DNA of 64,000 nucleotides from Dactylosporangium sp040605635 (GTDB taxonomy: Bacteria; Actinomycetota; Actinomycetes; Mycobacteriales; Micromonosporaceae): positions 62,001 to 126,000 of the forward strand of contig NZ_JBEXDG010000022.1 in NCBI RefSeq assembly GCF_040605635.1, written 5' to 3'. This document shows positions 42,620 through 51,974 of the stretch, one piece after another. Below the pieces are notes generated by a model, which searched no databases, was not told the origin of the DNA, and was given only the letters and a program-made list of their open reading frames with translations. The position numbers were made by a program, and so were the translations under genes. The first letter of the stretch is position 1. Each line of letters begins with the position of its first letter.

Positions 42620-45600
42620 ATGAGCACGGTCGTCGTCAATCGGTCGCCCCGGCGCCCGGCGCCCGAGATCCCGAGCGGTGAGCTGGTTGTCCAGGCACCG
42701 CCCGAGATCCCGGCCGCACCGGCGTCGCGCTGGCAGCAGATGGTCCAGGTGGTGCCGATGCTGACCGGCACCCTGGCGACCGCGCTGCTGTTCGCCGGGC
42801 GGGACGGCGGCACGTATTCGTATGTGATCGGGGCGGTGTTCGGTTTCTCCACACTCGGCATGCTGCTGACATCGGCCGGCGCGGGAGGCGGGCCGAAGAA
42901 GGCGGAGATGATGGCGGCGCGCCGCGACTATCTGCGCCACCTGGCGGCGCTGCGACGGCAGGTCCGCGACACGGCCGCCAAGCAGCGCGCCGGCCTGCAC
43001 TACCGCCATCCCGATCCGGGCTCGTTGTGGTCGACGGTCGACAGTTTCCGCCTGTGGGAGCGGCGTCCGACCGACGGTGACTTCGCGGTCGTGCGGGTCG
43101 CGGTCGGCCCGCAGACCCTCGCGACGCCCCTGCACCCGCCCCTGACCGGGCCGCTGGAGGACCTCGAGCCGCTGACGGCCGGGGCGCTGCGACGGTTCCT
43201 CGACACCTGCTCGGTGGTGCCCGATCTGCCGGTGGCGCTCTCGCTGCGCAGCTTCGCAAGGGTCCACCTGAGTGCCGAGGCTCCCGATGAGGCTTCTGCC
43301 GCGTTGGTGCGAGCCATGTTGGCGCAACTGGTCGTGTTCCATGCGCCGGAAGATCTGTTGGTCGCCGTGTGCGCGGGACCGCACCGCCGCGACCGGTGGG
43401 AGTGGACGAAATGGCTGCCGCACGCCATGCATCCGACCCGCACGGACGGGGTCGGGCCGGTCCGGCTCGTCGCGGGATCGGCGGTCGAGCTGGAGGGGCT
43501 GCTCGACGACCTGCTCGCCAACCGGGGGAGGTTCGCCGCCGAGCGGGCCGCGGCGCAGCGTTCCGCGCCGCACGTCGTCGTCGTGCTCGACGGTGGTGAC
43601 CTGGCCGGCAGCGGCCATCTCGGCACCACCGGAGGCGTCGACGGGGTCACTCTGATCGACCTGGACGGTGCGCCGTCGCGGCTGCCCGATCGGACCGCGA
43701 TCGTGCTCGACCCGTCGGACGGGCGGCTGGTGACCACGTCGGTGGCCGCCGACGGCGACCCAGCGGGCCCCGGTGAATCCGTCGGCGTTCCCGACGGGCT
43801 GTCGAGCGCCGAGGCCGAGTCGATCGCCCGAAGGCTGGCCCCGCTTCGGTTGGCGGTCGTTGGTCGTAACGACGCCGACAATGCGAGAAGGGAAACCGGT
43901 GCGGACCTGGCGGCGTTGCTGGCGCTCGACGACCCGTGGTCGCTGGACGTGGCGAGGGCATGGGCGCCGCGCCCGCACCGCAACCGGCTGCGGGTGCCGA
44001 TCGGGGTCGGACCGCAGGGGCAGCCGGTCGAGATCGACCTGAAGGAGTCCGCGCAGGACGGGATGGGGCCGCACGGGCTGCTCATCGGCGCGACCGGATC
44101 CGGCAAGTCGGAGCTGCTGCGCACGCTGGTCCTCGGCCTCGCCGCGACGCACTCGTCGGAGACGCTCAACTTCGTGCTGATCGACTTCAAGGGCGGGGCG
44201 ACGTTCGCGCGGCTGGACCGGCTGCCGCACGTCGCCGCGTTCATCACCAACCTGGAGGCGGAGCTGCCGCTCGTCGACCGCATGACCGACGCGATCAACG
44301 GCGAGGTCGTGCGGCGGCAGGAGCTGCTGCGCCGCGCCGGGGACTACGACTCGGTCCGCGACTACGAGCGGGCCCGCGCCGGGGGAGCGCCGCTCGTGCC
44401 GCTGCCGAGCCTGCTGGTGATCTGCGACGAGTTCAGCGAGCTGCTGGAGGCGAAACCGGACTTCATCGACCTGTTCGTGCAGATCGGGCGGGTCGGCCGG
44501 TCGCTGGGCGTGCACCTTTTGCTGGCGTCGCAGCGGCTCGAGGAGGGCAGGCTGCGAGGGCTTGACACGCACCTGTCGTATCGGGTGGGTCTGCGGACGT
44601 TCTCGTCGCTGGAGTCGCGCACGGTGCTCGGCGTGCCCGACGCGTATGAGCTGCCGCGCTCGCCCGGGCACGGCTATCTGAAGTCGGGCACCGAGCCGCT
44701 GACCAGGTTCAAGGCGGCATATGTGTCGGGTGCCCACCACCAGCCGCGACGTCCGGGTGCGGGCGGGGGCGAGGGGCGGCGCGTGCTGGTGTATGACACA
44801 CGGTTCGCCCCACCGGTCGTGCCGCGGGAAGAGCCACCCGAGCCGACCGGCACCGCTAGCCTGCTCGACATACTCGTGGACCGGCTGGCCGGGCAGGGCG
44901 TCCCCGCGCACCAGGTGTGGCTGCCGCCGCTGAGCACGTCACCGGCGCTCGACGAGCTGCTCGGCCCGGTCGTGGTCGAGGCGGGGCGCGGGCTGGGCGT
45001 CGCCGATCCGCGGCTGCGCGGGGCGTTGCGGGTGCCGGTCGCGCACGTCGACAAGCCGCTGCTGCAGCGCCGCGACGTGCTGTGGCTCCATCTCGACAGC
45101 GCGCACGGGCACGTCGCGGTCGTCGGCGGCACGCAGAGCGGCAAGTCGGTGGCGCTGCGCACACTGATCGTGGGGCTCGCGCTGACCCACACGCCCGCCG
45201 AGGTCCAGGTGTACTGCCTGGACTTCGGCGGCGGCCAGCTGCTCGGCCTGCGGGACCTGCCACACGTCGGCGGGGTCGCCGGCCGGCTCGACCGGGCCGC
45301 GGTCCGCCGCACGGTCGGCGAGGTCGCGGCGCTGCTCGGCGACCGGGAGCGGCGCTTCGCCGAGGCGGGCGTGGACAGCATGGCGACGTATCGGCGCCGG
45401 CGCGCGACGGTCAGCGCGGCCGCCACGGACGACGCATGGGGCGACGTGTTCCTGGTGATCGACGGCTGGGCGACGGTCCGCGGCGAATACGAGGACCTCG
45501 AGAGCGCGATCACCGACATCGCGACCCGCGGTCTGTCGTATGGCATCCATGTGGCCGTCTCCGCGTCACGCTGGATGGACTTCCGGCCGGCGCTGCGGGA

Positions 45601-46813
45601 CCTGCTCGGCTCCCGGATCGAGCTGCGGCTCGGCGACGAGAGTGACTCGCTCGCGCCGCGCAAGGCCGCCGCGAACGTGCCGAGGGACTCGCCAGGCCGT
45701 GGCGTCACGTCCGACGGACTGCACCTGCTGGTGGCGCTGCCGACGCTGACCGCGGTGCCGCCCGCAGCGGCCGGGGTCCCGCCGACCGGGCCGCTTTCCG
45801 CGCCGACCGGAATCCCGCCGACCGGGGTGCCGCCGACCGTAGTCCCGCCTGCGGTGGCCGGGGTGCCGCCGACCGGGCGGCTTTCCGCGTCGACCGGGGT
45901 GCCGCCGACCGGGGTCCCGGCGGCAGGTGCGCCGACGGCGGGTGAGATGCCGCCGACGATGGCGGCGGTGCCGCCGGTGCTGGCCAGTGGTGATCAGGCT
46001 GCCCTGGTCAGAGCGGTCGCGGCGGCGTGGGACGGTCCGCCGGCGCCGCGGGTGCGGATGCTGCCGGCGCTCGTGCCGCACGCGGCCATGATCGGTGACC
46101 GGGCCGGTTCCGGCGATCCGCTCGACCTGCCGGTCGGCGTCGCCGAGTCCGACCTGCGTCCGGCCCGGGTCGACTTCGGCGCGGAGCCGCACCTGCTGGT
46201 CTTCGGCGACGCGGGGTCGGGCAAGTCGACGCTGCTGCGGGGCCTGGCCACGACGATCAGCGGCCGGTTCGCGCCGGAGGAGGCGCGGATCGTGCTCGTC
46301 GACCACCGGCGCAGCCTGCTCGGCGCCGTGAGCGGCGAACATCTCATCGGCTACGGCACCGGCGCGCAGCAGACGGAGGACCTGATCGCATCGGTGGCGT
46401 CGTACATGCAGCGGCGGCTGCCCGGGCCCGACATCACTCAGGACCAGCTGCGCAGCCGGGGCTGGTGGACCGGGCCGGAGTGCTTCGTGCTGGTCGACGA
46501 CTACGACCTGGTCGCCACCGGGGCGGGCAATCCGGTCGGGCCGCTGCTGCCGTATCTCGCCCAGGCCCGCGACATCGGCCTGCACCTGGTCGTGGCCCGG
46601 CACAGCGGCGGTGCGTCACGGGCGCTGTTCGAGCCGGTGCTGCAACGGCTGCGGGAGCTGTCCTCGCCGGGCCTGCTGCTGTCCGGGGACCGGGAGGAGG
46701 GCGCCCTGCTCGGCAACGTGCGACCCGGCCCGCTGCCACCCGGCCGGGGCTGGCTGGTCACCCGCCGCGACGGTGCGCGCCTCATCCAGGTCGCACACGT
46801 CGAGGCGGACTGA
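42620..46813 (+). CDS. eccC: EccC, type VII secretion FtsK/SpoIIIE ATPase
   Basis: A 1397-residue motor protein. Two membrane helices (about 43-59 and 66-86) are followed by a DUF/ATPase region and three P-loop domains: ATGSGKSE (Lys496), GTQSGKSV (Lys842) and DAGSGKST (Lys1202). Subunits are fused in one chain, as in single-gene EccC of ESX-4. Between the second and third ATPases lies a low-complexity linker (about 1041-1121) made of GVPPTG-type repeats. It should bind substrates by their signal and drive export through EccD. The frame continues upstream as antisense to eccD; the ATG at 42620 is the natural start. Confidence 0.95.
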   Translation: MSTVVVNRSPRRPAPEIPSGELVVQAPPEIPAAPASRWQQMVQVVPMLTGTLATALLFAGRDGGTYSYVIGAVFGFSTLGMLLTSAGAGGGPKKAEMMAARRDYLRHLAALRRQVRDTAAKQRAGLHYRHPDPGSLWSTVDSFRLWERRPTDGDFAVVRVAVGPQTLATPLHPPLTGPLEDLEPLTAGALRRFLDTCSVVPDLPVALSLRSFARVHLSAEAPDEASAALVRAMLAQLVVFHAPEDLLVAVCAGPHRRDRWEWTKWLPHAMHPTRTDGVGPVRLVAGSAVELEGLLDDLLANRGRFAAERAAAQRSAPHVVVVLDGGDLAGSGHLGTTGGVDGVTLIDLDGAPSRLPDRTAIVLDPSDGRLVTTSVAADGDPAGPGESVGVPDGLSSAEAESIARRLAPLRLAVVGRNDADNARRETGADLAALLALDDPWSLDVARAWAPRPHRNRLRVPIGVGPQGQPVEIDLKESAQDGMGPHGLLIGATGSGKSELLRTLVLGLAATHSSETLNFVLIDFKGGATFARLDRLPHVAAFITNLEAELPLVDRMTDAINGEVVRRQELLRRAGDYDSVRDYERARAGGAPLVPLPSLLVICDEFSELLEAKPDFIDLFVQIGRVGRSLGVHLLLASQRLEEGRLRGLDTHLSYRVGLRTFSSLESRTVLGVPDAYELPRSPGHGYLKSGTEPLTRFKAAYVSGAHHQPRRPGAGGGEGRRVLVYDTRFAPPVVPREEPPEPTGTASLLDILVDRLAGQGVPAHQVWLPPLSTSPALDELLGPVVVEAGRGLGVADPRLRGALRVPVAHVDKPLLQRRDVLWLHLDSAHGHVAVVGGTQSGKSVALRTLIVGLALTHTPAEVQVYCLDFGGGQLLGLRDLPHVGGVAGRLDRAAVRRTVGEVAALLGDRERRFAEAGVDSMATYRRRRATVSAAATDDAWGDVFLVIDGWATVRGEYEDLESAITDIATRGLSYGIHVAVSASRWMDFRPALRDLLGSRIELRLGDESDSLAPRKAAANVPRDSPGRGVTSDGLHLLVALPTLTAVPPAAAGVPPTGPLSAPTGIPPTGVPPTVVPPAVAGVPPTGRLSASTGVPPTGVPAAGAPTAGEMPPTMAAVPPVLASGDQAALVRAVAAAWDGPPAPRVRMLPALVPHAAMIGDRAGSGDPLDLPVGVAESDLRPARVDFGAEPHLLVFGDAGSGKSTLLRGLATTISGRFAPEEARIVLVDHRRSLLGAVSGEHLIGYGTGAQQTEDLIASVASYMQRRLPGPDITQDQLRSRGWWTGPECFVLVDDYDLVATGAGNPVGPLLPYLAQARDIGLHLVVARHSGGASRALFEPVLQRLRELSSPGLLLSGDREEGALLGNVRPGPLPPGRGWLVTRRDGARLIQVAHVEAD

Positions 46814-46855
46814 GACGCAATCCAGGTCGCATACGTAGAGGCGAGCTGAAACGCA
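46784..46855. repeat. 36-bp tandem duplication at the 3' end of eccC
   Basis: Copy one (46784-46819) includes the eccC stop codon and the bases after it; copy two (46820-46855) repeats them with five mismatches. The unit begins ATCCAGGTCGCA. The second copy lies wholly outside the gene. Confidence 0.88.
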
Positions 46856-47146
46856 CCCGGCCGCACTCCGGGCCGCCGCACCCGAAAGCGCCCTGGAAGA
46901 GGACATCCTCGCAGTGGGGGTTTCGCCGACGGGGAGTGACCGCCTGAAGATCTTCGCCGCGGTGGGCGCGGCGCACGCGTCCAGACCGTGGTTGCGACAG
47001 CGCCGGCCGCGCTGAACGCACCCGGCGCACGGGGGGCGGCCGCGTCTGAAAGGCCGGTCGCACCTGAGGCGCGCCCGGTCACGCCTGGAGCGGTCAGACC
47101 TCTACCGCGCCTGGCCGCGGCGGAGAGCGCCGCGGCCGCAGCGGTG
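46856..47146. other. intergenic region between eccC and ppa
   Basis: No supported gene; the frames on both strands lack family features. Both flanking genes end here (convergent). The stretch just beyond ppa is rich in GCGGCCGC-like palindromes but no terminator with a T run is visible. Confidence 0.5.
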
Positions 47147-47686
47147 TTATTCGGTCGCGCGTGCGTTCGGGGCGACGCCCGGGTCGTGATACGTGCCGTT
47201 CGCGATCGCCTCCTGGTAACGCTTGCGGGAAGCGGCGATCTCGGCCTCGGCCTCGACCCGCCCGACCCACGTCGCGCCCTCGACGCTCTTGCCCGGCTCC
47301 AGGTCCTTGTAGACCTCGAAGAAGTGCTGGATCTCCAGCCGGTCGAACTCGCCCAGGTGGTGGATGTCGCGCAGGTGCTCCAGGCGCGGGTCCTCGGCGG
47401 GCACGCACAGGACCTTGTCGTCGCCGCCCTTCTCGTCGGTCATGCGGAACATGCCGATCGCCCGGGAGCGGATCAGGCAGCCCGGGAACGTCGGGGACTG
47501 CACCAGCACGAGCGCGTCGAGCGGGTCCTCGTCCTGGCCGAGCGTGCCCTCGATGAAGCCGTAGTCGGCCGGGTACTGCGTCGAGGTGAACAGCGTCCTG
47601 TCGAGCCTGATCCGGCCGGTCGCATGGTCAACCTCGTACTTGTTGCGTTGACCTTTCGGGATTTCGACCGTCACGTCGAAGTCCAT
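47147..47686 (-). CDS. ppa: inorganic pyrophosphatase, family I
   Basis: A 179-residue soluble enzyme that hydrolyses pyrophosphate from biosynthesis. It begins MDFDVTVEIPKGQRNKYEVD, has YPADYGFIEGTLG and the metal motif DEDPLDALV with the catalytic Asp residues. The ATG at 47686 has a GAGGAG seven bases upstream; the longer GTG at 47701 would lie inside that binding site. It is divergent from dacB, the standard actinobacterial pair. Confidence 0.97.
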   Translation of the reverse strand: MDFDVTVEIPKGQRNKYEVDHATGRIRLDRTLFTSTQYPADYGFIEGTLGQDEDPLDALVLVQSPTFPGCLIRSRAIGMFRMTDEKGGDDKVLCVPAEDPRLEHLRDIHHLGEFDRLEIQHFFEVYKDLEPGKSVEGATWVGRVEAEAEIAASRKRYQEAIANGTYHDPGVAPNARATE

Positions 47687-47767
47687 CTGATGACTCCTCA
47701 CCCTCGCACCGCTGCGCCGACCATTAGTCTCCCTGACAGCACCACGGTGAAGAACGGGGAGGGTCCG

Positions 47768-49162
47768 TTGGCGAGGGAAAGACCACAGGTTGGCACTGTT
47801 GTCGCGGCCGTCGCGCTGGTCGTGGCACTCGTTGCCGCGCTCGCTTCGGTGTACGCCGGACCCCGGACCATCCGGCTGCTGGGGCTCGTCGACTCGGATG
47901 AAAAGGCCAAATGGTCCGCCGGCGTCACGCCTGAGCTGCCACCGGCGGTACTGCCGGCGATGGACAGCCAGGCGCCGCTGCCGTCACCGGACGGGGTGAA
48001 GGCCGCCCTGGCGTCGCTGCTGACCGCGCCCGCGCTCGGCCCGCACATCACCGCCTCCGTCGTGGACGTGGCGACGGGGCAGGTCCTGTACTCGTCGGAG
48101 CCCGACGCGGCCATGACGCCGGCTTCGACGACGAAGGTCGTCACGGCGGTGGCGGCGCTCGCGGCCCGCGGGCCGGCGTACCGCATCCCGACGCGCGTCG
48201 TCGCGGGCGCGCAGCCGGGCGAGGTCGTCATCGTGGCCGGCGGCGACCCGACCCTCGCGGTGTTCCAGACCCCGTATTACCCCGGCGCCGCCCGGCTCGA
48301 CGACCTCGCCGCCCAGGTGAAGAAGGCGCTGGGCAGCACGGTGCCGACGAAGGTGGTGTACGACCTGTCCGTGTTCACCGGTCCGGGCATCGGTCCGGGC
48401 TGGGACGCTGACGCCACCACCGAGGGGTCCGGCGCGGTGATCACCCCGCTGATGACCGAGGGCGGCCGCCCGAGCAGTGGCCAATACGCCAAGCGGTATC
48501 CGCAACCGGACGTCCAGGCGGCGCAGGCCTTCGCCAAGATGCTCGGGCTGCCGCCCACCGCGGCGGTCGCCGGCACGGCCCCGGCGGGTGCGCAGGAGCT
48601 GGGCAAGGTCGAGTCGGCGCCGATGGTACGACTCGTCGAGTTCATGCTGCTGCAGAGCGACAACGTGCTCGCCGACATCCTGGCCAGGCAGGTCGCGCTC
48701 GCCAAGGGCCAGCCGGCGTCGTTCGAGGGTGGCGCCGCCGCGATGCGGACGGTGCTGGAGGAGCTGAACCTGCCCGTGACCGGGTACGGGCTGGTCGACG
48801 GCAGCGGCTTCTCCCGCAATGACCGGCTGTCCCCGGCACTGCTGACCGCGCTGCTGGCGATGTCCGCCCGCTCCGACCGGGCCGACCTGCACGGCATCTT
48901 CAGCGGCCTGCCGGTCGCCGGGTACAGCGGCACCCTCATCACACGGTTCGTCAAACCGCAGGAAGGTGCGAGTGCGGCCGGGCTGGTCCGGGCCAAGACG
49001 GGCACGCTCACGGGGGTCAACTCGCTCGCCGGAATCGTCGTGAACGCCGACGGGCGGACCCTCGCCTTCGCGTTCATGGCCGACCAGACCACCGATCGGG
49101 ACAAAGCGGTCGTCGCGCTCGACCGGGTCGCCGCCACGCTCGCCGCCTGTGGCTGCCGGTAG
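47768..49162 (+). CDS. dacB: D-alanyl-D-alanine carboxypeptidase/endopeptidase (PBP4 class)
   Basis: A 464-residue class C low-molecular-weight PBP. The start chosen is TTG at 47768 behind GGGGAGGG; a GTG at 47747 is possible. A signal/anchor helix (TVVAAVALVVALVAALASV) sends the enzyme out. The active-site motifs are STTK (Ser120, Lys123), SDN in the middle (MLLQSDNVLAD) and KTG near the end (RAKTGTLTG). It trims peptidoglycan peptides. A TAGTCT hexamer at 47725-47730 may be its -10 box. Confidence 0.93.
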   Translation: MARERPQVGTVVAAVALVVALVAALASVYAGPRTIRLLGLVDSDEKAKWSAGVTPELPPAVLPAMDSQAPLPSPDGVKAALASLLTAPALGPHITASVVDVATGQVLYSSEPDAAMTPASTTKVVTAVAALAARGPAYRIPTRVVAGAQPGEVVIVAGGDPTLAVFQTPYYPGAARLDDLAAQVKKALGSTVPTKVVYDLSVFTGPGIGPGWDADATTEGSGAVITPLMTEGGRPSSGQYAKRYPQPDVQAAQAFAKMLGLPPTAAVAGTAPAGAQELGKVESAPMVRLVEFMLLQSDNVLADILARQVALAKGQPASFEGGAAAMRTVLEELNLPVTGYGLVDGSGFSRNDRLSPALLTALLAMSARSDRADLHGIFSGLPVAGYSGTLITRFVKPQEGASAAGLVRAKTGTLTGVNSLAGIVVNADGRTLAFAFMADQTTDRDKAVVALDRVAATLAACGCR

Positions 49163-49224
49163 TTGACCCGTCGCTGAAGGTCGACTCCGGGTCTTCTCAG
49201 CAGCAGGCGGTGGTCGGGCGCGGG

Positions 49225-49230
49225 TACGGT
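49225..49230 (+). promoter_or_regulatory. -10 element TACGGT, leaderless start of the DUF2342 gene
   Basis: TACGGT lies six bases before the ATG at 49237; no ribosome binding site is present. Confidence 0.45.
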
Positions 49231-49236
49231 GGGTTC

Positions 49237-50994
49237 ATGGCGCAGTTCGTCGATTGGGATCTGGCCGCGGCCACCGCCGCGGCGTTGGGCAAGAGCGGCC
49301 CTGCCGTGTCCTACGAGGAGGCCGCCGCCGCAGTCACCGATCTTCGGGGACTGGCGGACGAGGCGACCGAGCACGTCAGCTCCTTCACCGGCCTGCGCAC
49401 GAAGATGCTGGCACCGCCGGTGCGCATCGTCGACCGCCGCGACTGGGCGGCGACCAACATCGAGGGCCTGCGGCAGGTGATCCAGCCGCTCGCGGAGCGG
49501 CTCGCCGGCGGCAAGCAGCCGGGGCCCGTCGCCAGCGCGATCGGGTCGCGGTTCACCGGCGTCCAGGCGGGCACCGTCCTGGCATATCTGTCGGGCAAGG
49601 TCCTCGGCCAGTATGAGGTCTTCTCCGCCGACCCCGGCCAGCTGCTCCTGGTCGCCCCCAACATCGTGGAGGCGGAGCGCCGGCTCGGCGCCGACCCGCG
49701 CGACTTCCGGCTCTGGGTGTGCCTGCACGAGGTCACCCACCGGGTCCAGTTCACCGCGGTCCCCTGGATGCGGGGCTATTTCCTGGGTGAGGTTGGCGCG
49801 TTCGTCGACGCCTCCCAGCTCAACCAGGACCAGCTCGCCGAGCGGGTGCGGCGCGGCATCGGCGCCCTCGCCGACGTGGTCCGCGACCCCGACAGCAAGA
49901 TCTCTGTGCTCGACCTGGTCCAGACCCCCGCCCAGCGGGCCGTCCTCGACCGGCTCACCGCGCTCATGACCGTCCTGGAAGGGCACGCCGAGTTCGTCAT
50001 GGACGGCGTCGGCCCCGAGGTCGTGCCGTCGGTGGAGGACATCCGCGCCAAGTTCAACCGGCGCCGGGAGTCGACCACCAACCCGCTCGACCGCGTCCTG
50101 CGCAAGCTGCTCGGCATCGACGTGAAGATGCGTCAGTATGCCGAGGGCCGCAAGTTCGTCCACGCGGTCGTCGAGCGGGTCGGCATGGACGGGTTCAACA
50201 AGATCTGGCAGTCGCCGCTGACCATCCCTCGGCTCGATGAGCTCGGCGACCCCGACGCGTGGGTCGTCCGGGTGCACGGCGCGAGCGCACTGCACCGGCC
50301 CGTCATCGTCCCGCCCCCGCCGCAGGCCGCCGCCTCGCCGGTGAAGGCCGCCGTGGTCGAGGCCCCGCCTGCGCCCGTGCCGACGGTGGTGGAGCCGGTG
50401 GAGGCCGAGGCCGGGATCGCCGAGTCCACCCAGGTGGCGGGCCTGTCGGCCGATGAGGTCGCGGCGTCCGCTCCGGTCACCGCCGCGGCCGTCCCGGTCG
50501 CCACGGCGTCCGCTCCTGCCACCGCGACGTCCGGTCCGGTCACCGCGGCGGCGACGACGGTCGCCCCGGCTGCCGCTGAGCCGGTCCAGGTGGGTGCGGT
50601 CGAGGTGCCGCCGGCGCCCGTGCCGACGGTGGTGGAGCCGGTGGAGGCCGAGGCCGGGATCGCCGAGTCCACCCAGGTGGCGGGCCTGTCGGCCGGTGAG
50701 GCCGCGGTGCCTGCTCCGGTCACGACGGCAACGACGGCGGTCAGCGCTGAGGGCTCGGCGACATCCGAGACGCCGAAGTCCGCCGGGGCTGCTGACGCCG
50801 CTGGGGGTGCTGAGGCCGCTGGGGGTGCTGAGGCCGCCGGGGCCTCCGATCGCGACGATGAGGCGGAGCCCGCCGAGGTGGAGCCGCTGACCGGCGCCGT
50901 GGCGGACAGCAGCACGGACAGCAGCAGCACGGGCAACGGCGCCGTGGACGGTGGGGGCCAGGAGAAGCCGGCCAAGCCCGACGTCACCGGCTGA
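49237..50994 (+). CDS. zinc-dependent metalloprotease, DUF2342 family, with long Ala/Val/Pro tail
   Basis: A 585-residue protein. The N-terminal 360 residues are the DUF2342 family with the zincin motif HEVTHRVQF and the distal EGHAEFVMD acidic block. Its substrate is unknown; the gene is conserved between dacB and tilS in Actinobacteria. The last 220 residues are a disordered Ala/Pro/Val/Glu-rich extension that includes an exact 27-residue repeat encoded by an 82-bp direct repeat. The tail is not part of the family and probably expanded by duplication. Confidence 0.88.
   Translation: MAQFVDWDLAAATAAALGKSGPAVSYEEAAAAVTDLRGLADEATEHVSSFTGLRTKMLAPPVRIVDRRDWAATNIEGLRQVIQPLAERLAGGKQPGPVASAIGSRFTGVQAGTVLAYLSGKVLGQYEVFSADPGQLLLVAPNIVEAERRLGADPRDFRLWVCLHEVTHRVQFTAVPWMRGYFLGEVGAFVDASQLNQDQLAERVRRGIGALADVVRDPDSKISVLDLVQTPAQRAVLDRLTALMTVLEGHAEFVMDGVGPEVVPSVEDIRAKFNRRRESTTNPLDRVLRKLLGIDVKMRQYAEGRKFVHAVVERVGMDGFNKIWQSPLTIPRLDELGDPDAWVVRVHGASALHRPVIVPPPPQAAASPVKAAVVEAPPAPVPTVVEPVEAEAGIAESTQVAGLSADEVAASAPVTAAAVPVATASAPATATSGPVTAAATTVAPAAAEPVQVGAVEVPPAPVPTVVEPVEAEAGIAESTQVAGLSAGEAAVPAPVTTATTAVSAEGSATSETPKSAGAADAAGGAEAAGGAEAAGASDRDDEAEPAEVEPLTGAVADSSTDSSSTGNGAVDGGGQEKPAKPDVTG
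50371..50695. repeat. 82-bp perfect direct repeat inside the DUF2342 gene
   Basis: Copies at 50371-50452 and 50614-50695 are identical, start GCGCCCGTGCCGACGGTGGT, and are 243 bases (81 codons) apart, so the reading frame is kept. Confidence 0.95.
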
Positions 50995-50999
50995 TCGGG

Positions 51000-51965
51000 A
51001 TGGCCGCGCTCGCGCCGGCCGTGGCCGCGGTGCGTGCCGCGGTCCGGCGTGGGCTGGCCGGGGTGGCGCCCGGTGACACGGTGCTCGTGGCGTGCTCCGG
51101 TGGGGCCGACTCCCTGGCGTTGGCGGTGGCGGCCAGGTTCGTCACGCAGCGCATGGGGACGCACTGTGGGCTGGTGACGGTCGACCACGGACTGCAGGAA
51201 GGCTCAGGGGACAGGACCGCCCGGCTGGCGGGGTGGGCGCGCGAGCACGAGTTCGACCCGGTGGACGTCCGGACCGTCAAGGTCGGTGGGCACGGCGGGC
51301 CGGAAGCGTCAGCTCGCAACGCCCGGTATGCGGCCCTCGTCGCCGCGGCGAAGCAGCACCGGGCGGCGCTGATCCTGCTGGGCCACACGCGCGACGACCA
51401 GGCGGAGACGGTCCTGCTCGCGTTGACGCGTGGGGGCGGGCCGCACGGGCTGGCGGGCATGCCGGCCAGGCGGGAGCGGCAAGGGGTGGTGTTCGCCAGG
51501 CCGCTGCTGGACGTGCCGCGGGCCGACACCCGGGCGGCGTGCGAGGTCGCGGGGCTGACGCCGTGGGAGGACCCGCACAACACGGACCATGCGTTTGCCA
51601 GGTCGCGCGTGCGGCCGCTGGTGGCGGCCCTCGGACCGGCCGTGATCGACAACCTGGCCCGCACGGCGGGGCTGATCGCGGCGGACACCGCGCACCTCGA
51701 CGACCTGGCCTCGGACGCGTTCGACAAGGCCGCCGTGGGGGACGACCTCGACATCGCGCAGCTGGAGCGGTTGCCGACGGCGGTACGGACGCGAGTGCTG
51801 CACGCGTGGGCGCGTCGGCTCGGGGTGTCCGGCGGCGCGCTCTCCCACCGCCACGTGGTGGCGATGGACGCGCTGGTCACGGACTGGCACGGGCAAGGTC
51901 CCGCGGCCCTGCCGGGTGGGCTGCGGATCGCCCGACAGGGCGGCAGGCTGCGCCGGATCGCATAA
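51000..51965 (+). CDS. tilS: tRNA(Ile)-lysidine synthase
   Basis: A 321-residue N-type ATP pyrophosphatase. The PP-loop is SGGADS (residues 33-38), the family motif VDHGLQEGSGD follows, then LLGHTRDDQAETVLL. It adds lysine to C34 of tRNA-Ile(CAU), changing its codon from AUG to AUA. ATG at 51000, five bases after the previous stop. This is the usual actinobacterial place, before hpt and ftsH, but here ggt lies between. Confidence 0.93.
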   Translation: MAALAPAVAAVRAAVRRGLAGVAPGDTVLVACSGGADSLALAVAARFVTQRMGTHCGLVTVDHGLQEGSGDRTARLAGWAREHEFDPVDVRTVKVGGHGGPEASARNARYAALVAAAKQHRAALILLGHTRDDQAETVLLALTRGGGPHGLAGMPARRERQGVVFARPLLDVPRADTRAACEVAGLTPWEDPHNTDHAFARSRVRPLVAALGPAVIDNLARTAGLIAADTAHLDDLASDAFDKAAVGDDLDIAQLERLPTAVRTRVLHAWARRLGVSGGALSHRHVVAMDALVTDWHGQGPAALPGGLRIARQGGRLRRIA

Positions 51966-51968
51966 GAT
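51963..51968 (+). promoter_or_regulatory. -10 element TAAGAT, leaderless start of ggt
   Basis: TAAGAT overlaps the tilS stop codon and lies six bases before the ATG at 51975. Confidence 0.45.
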
Positions 51969-51974
51969 CAACGG

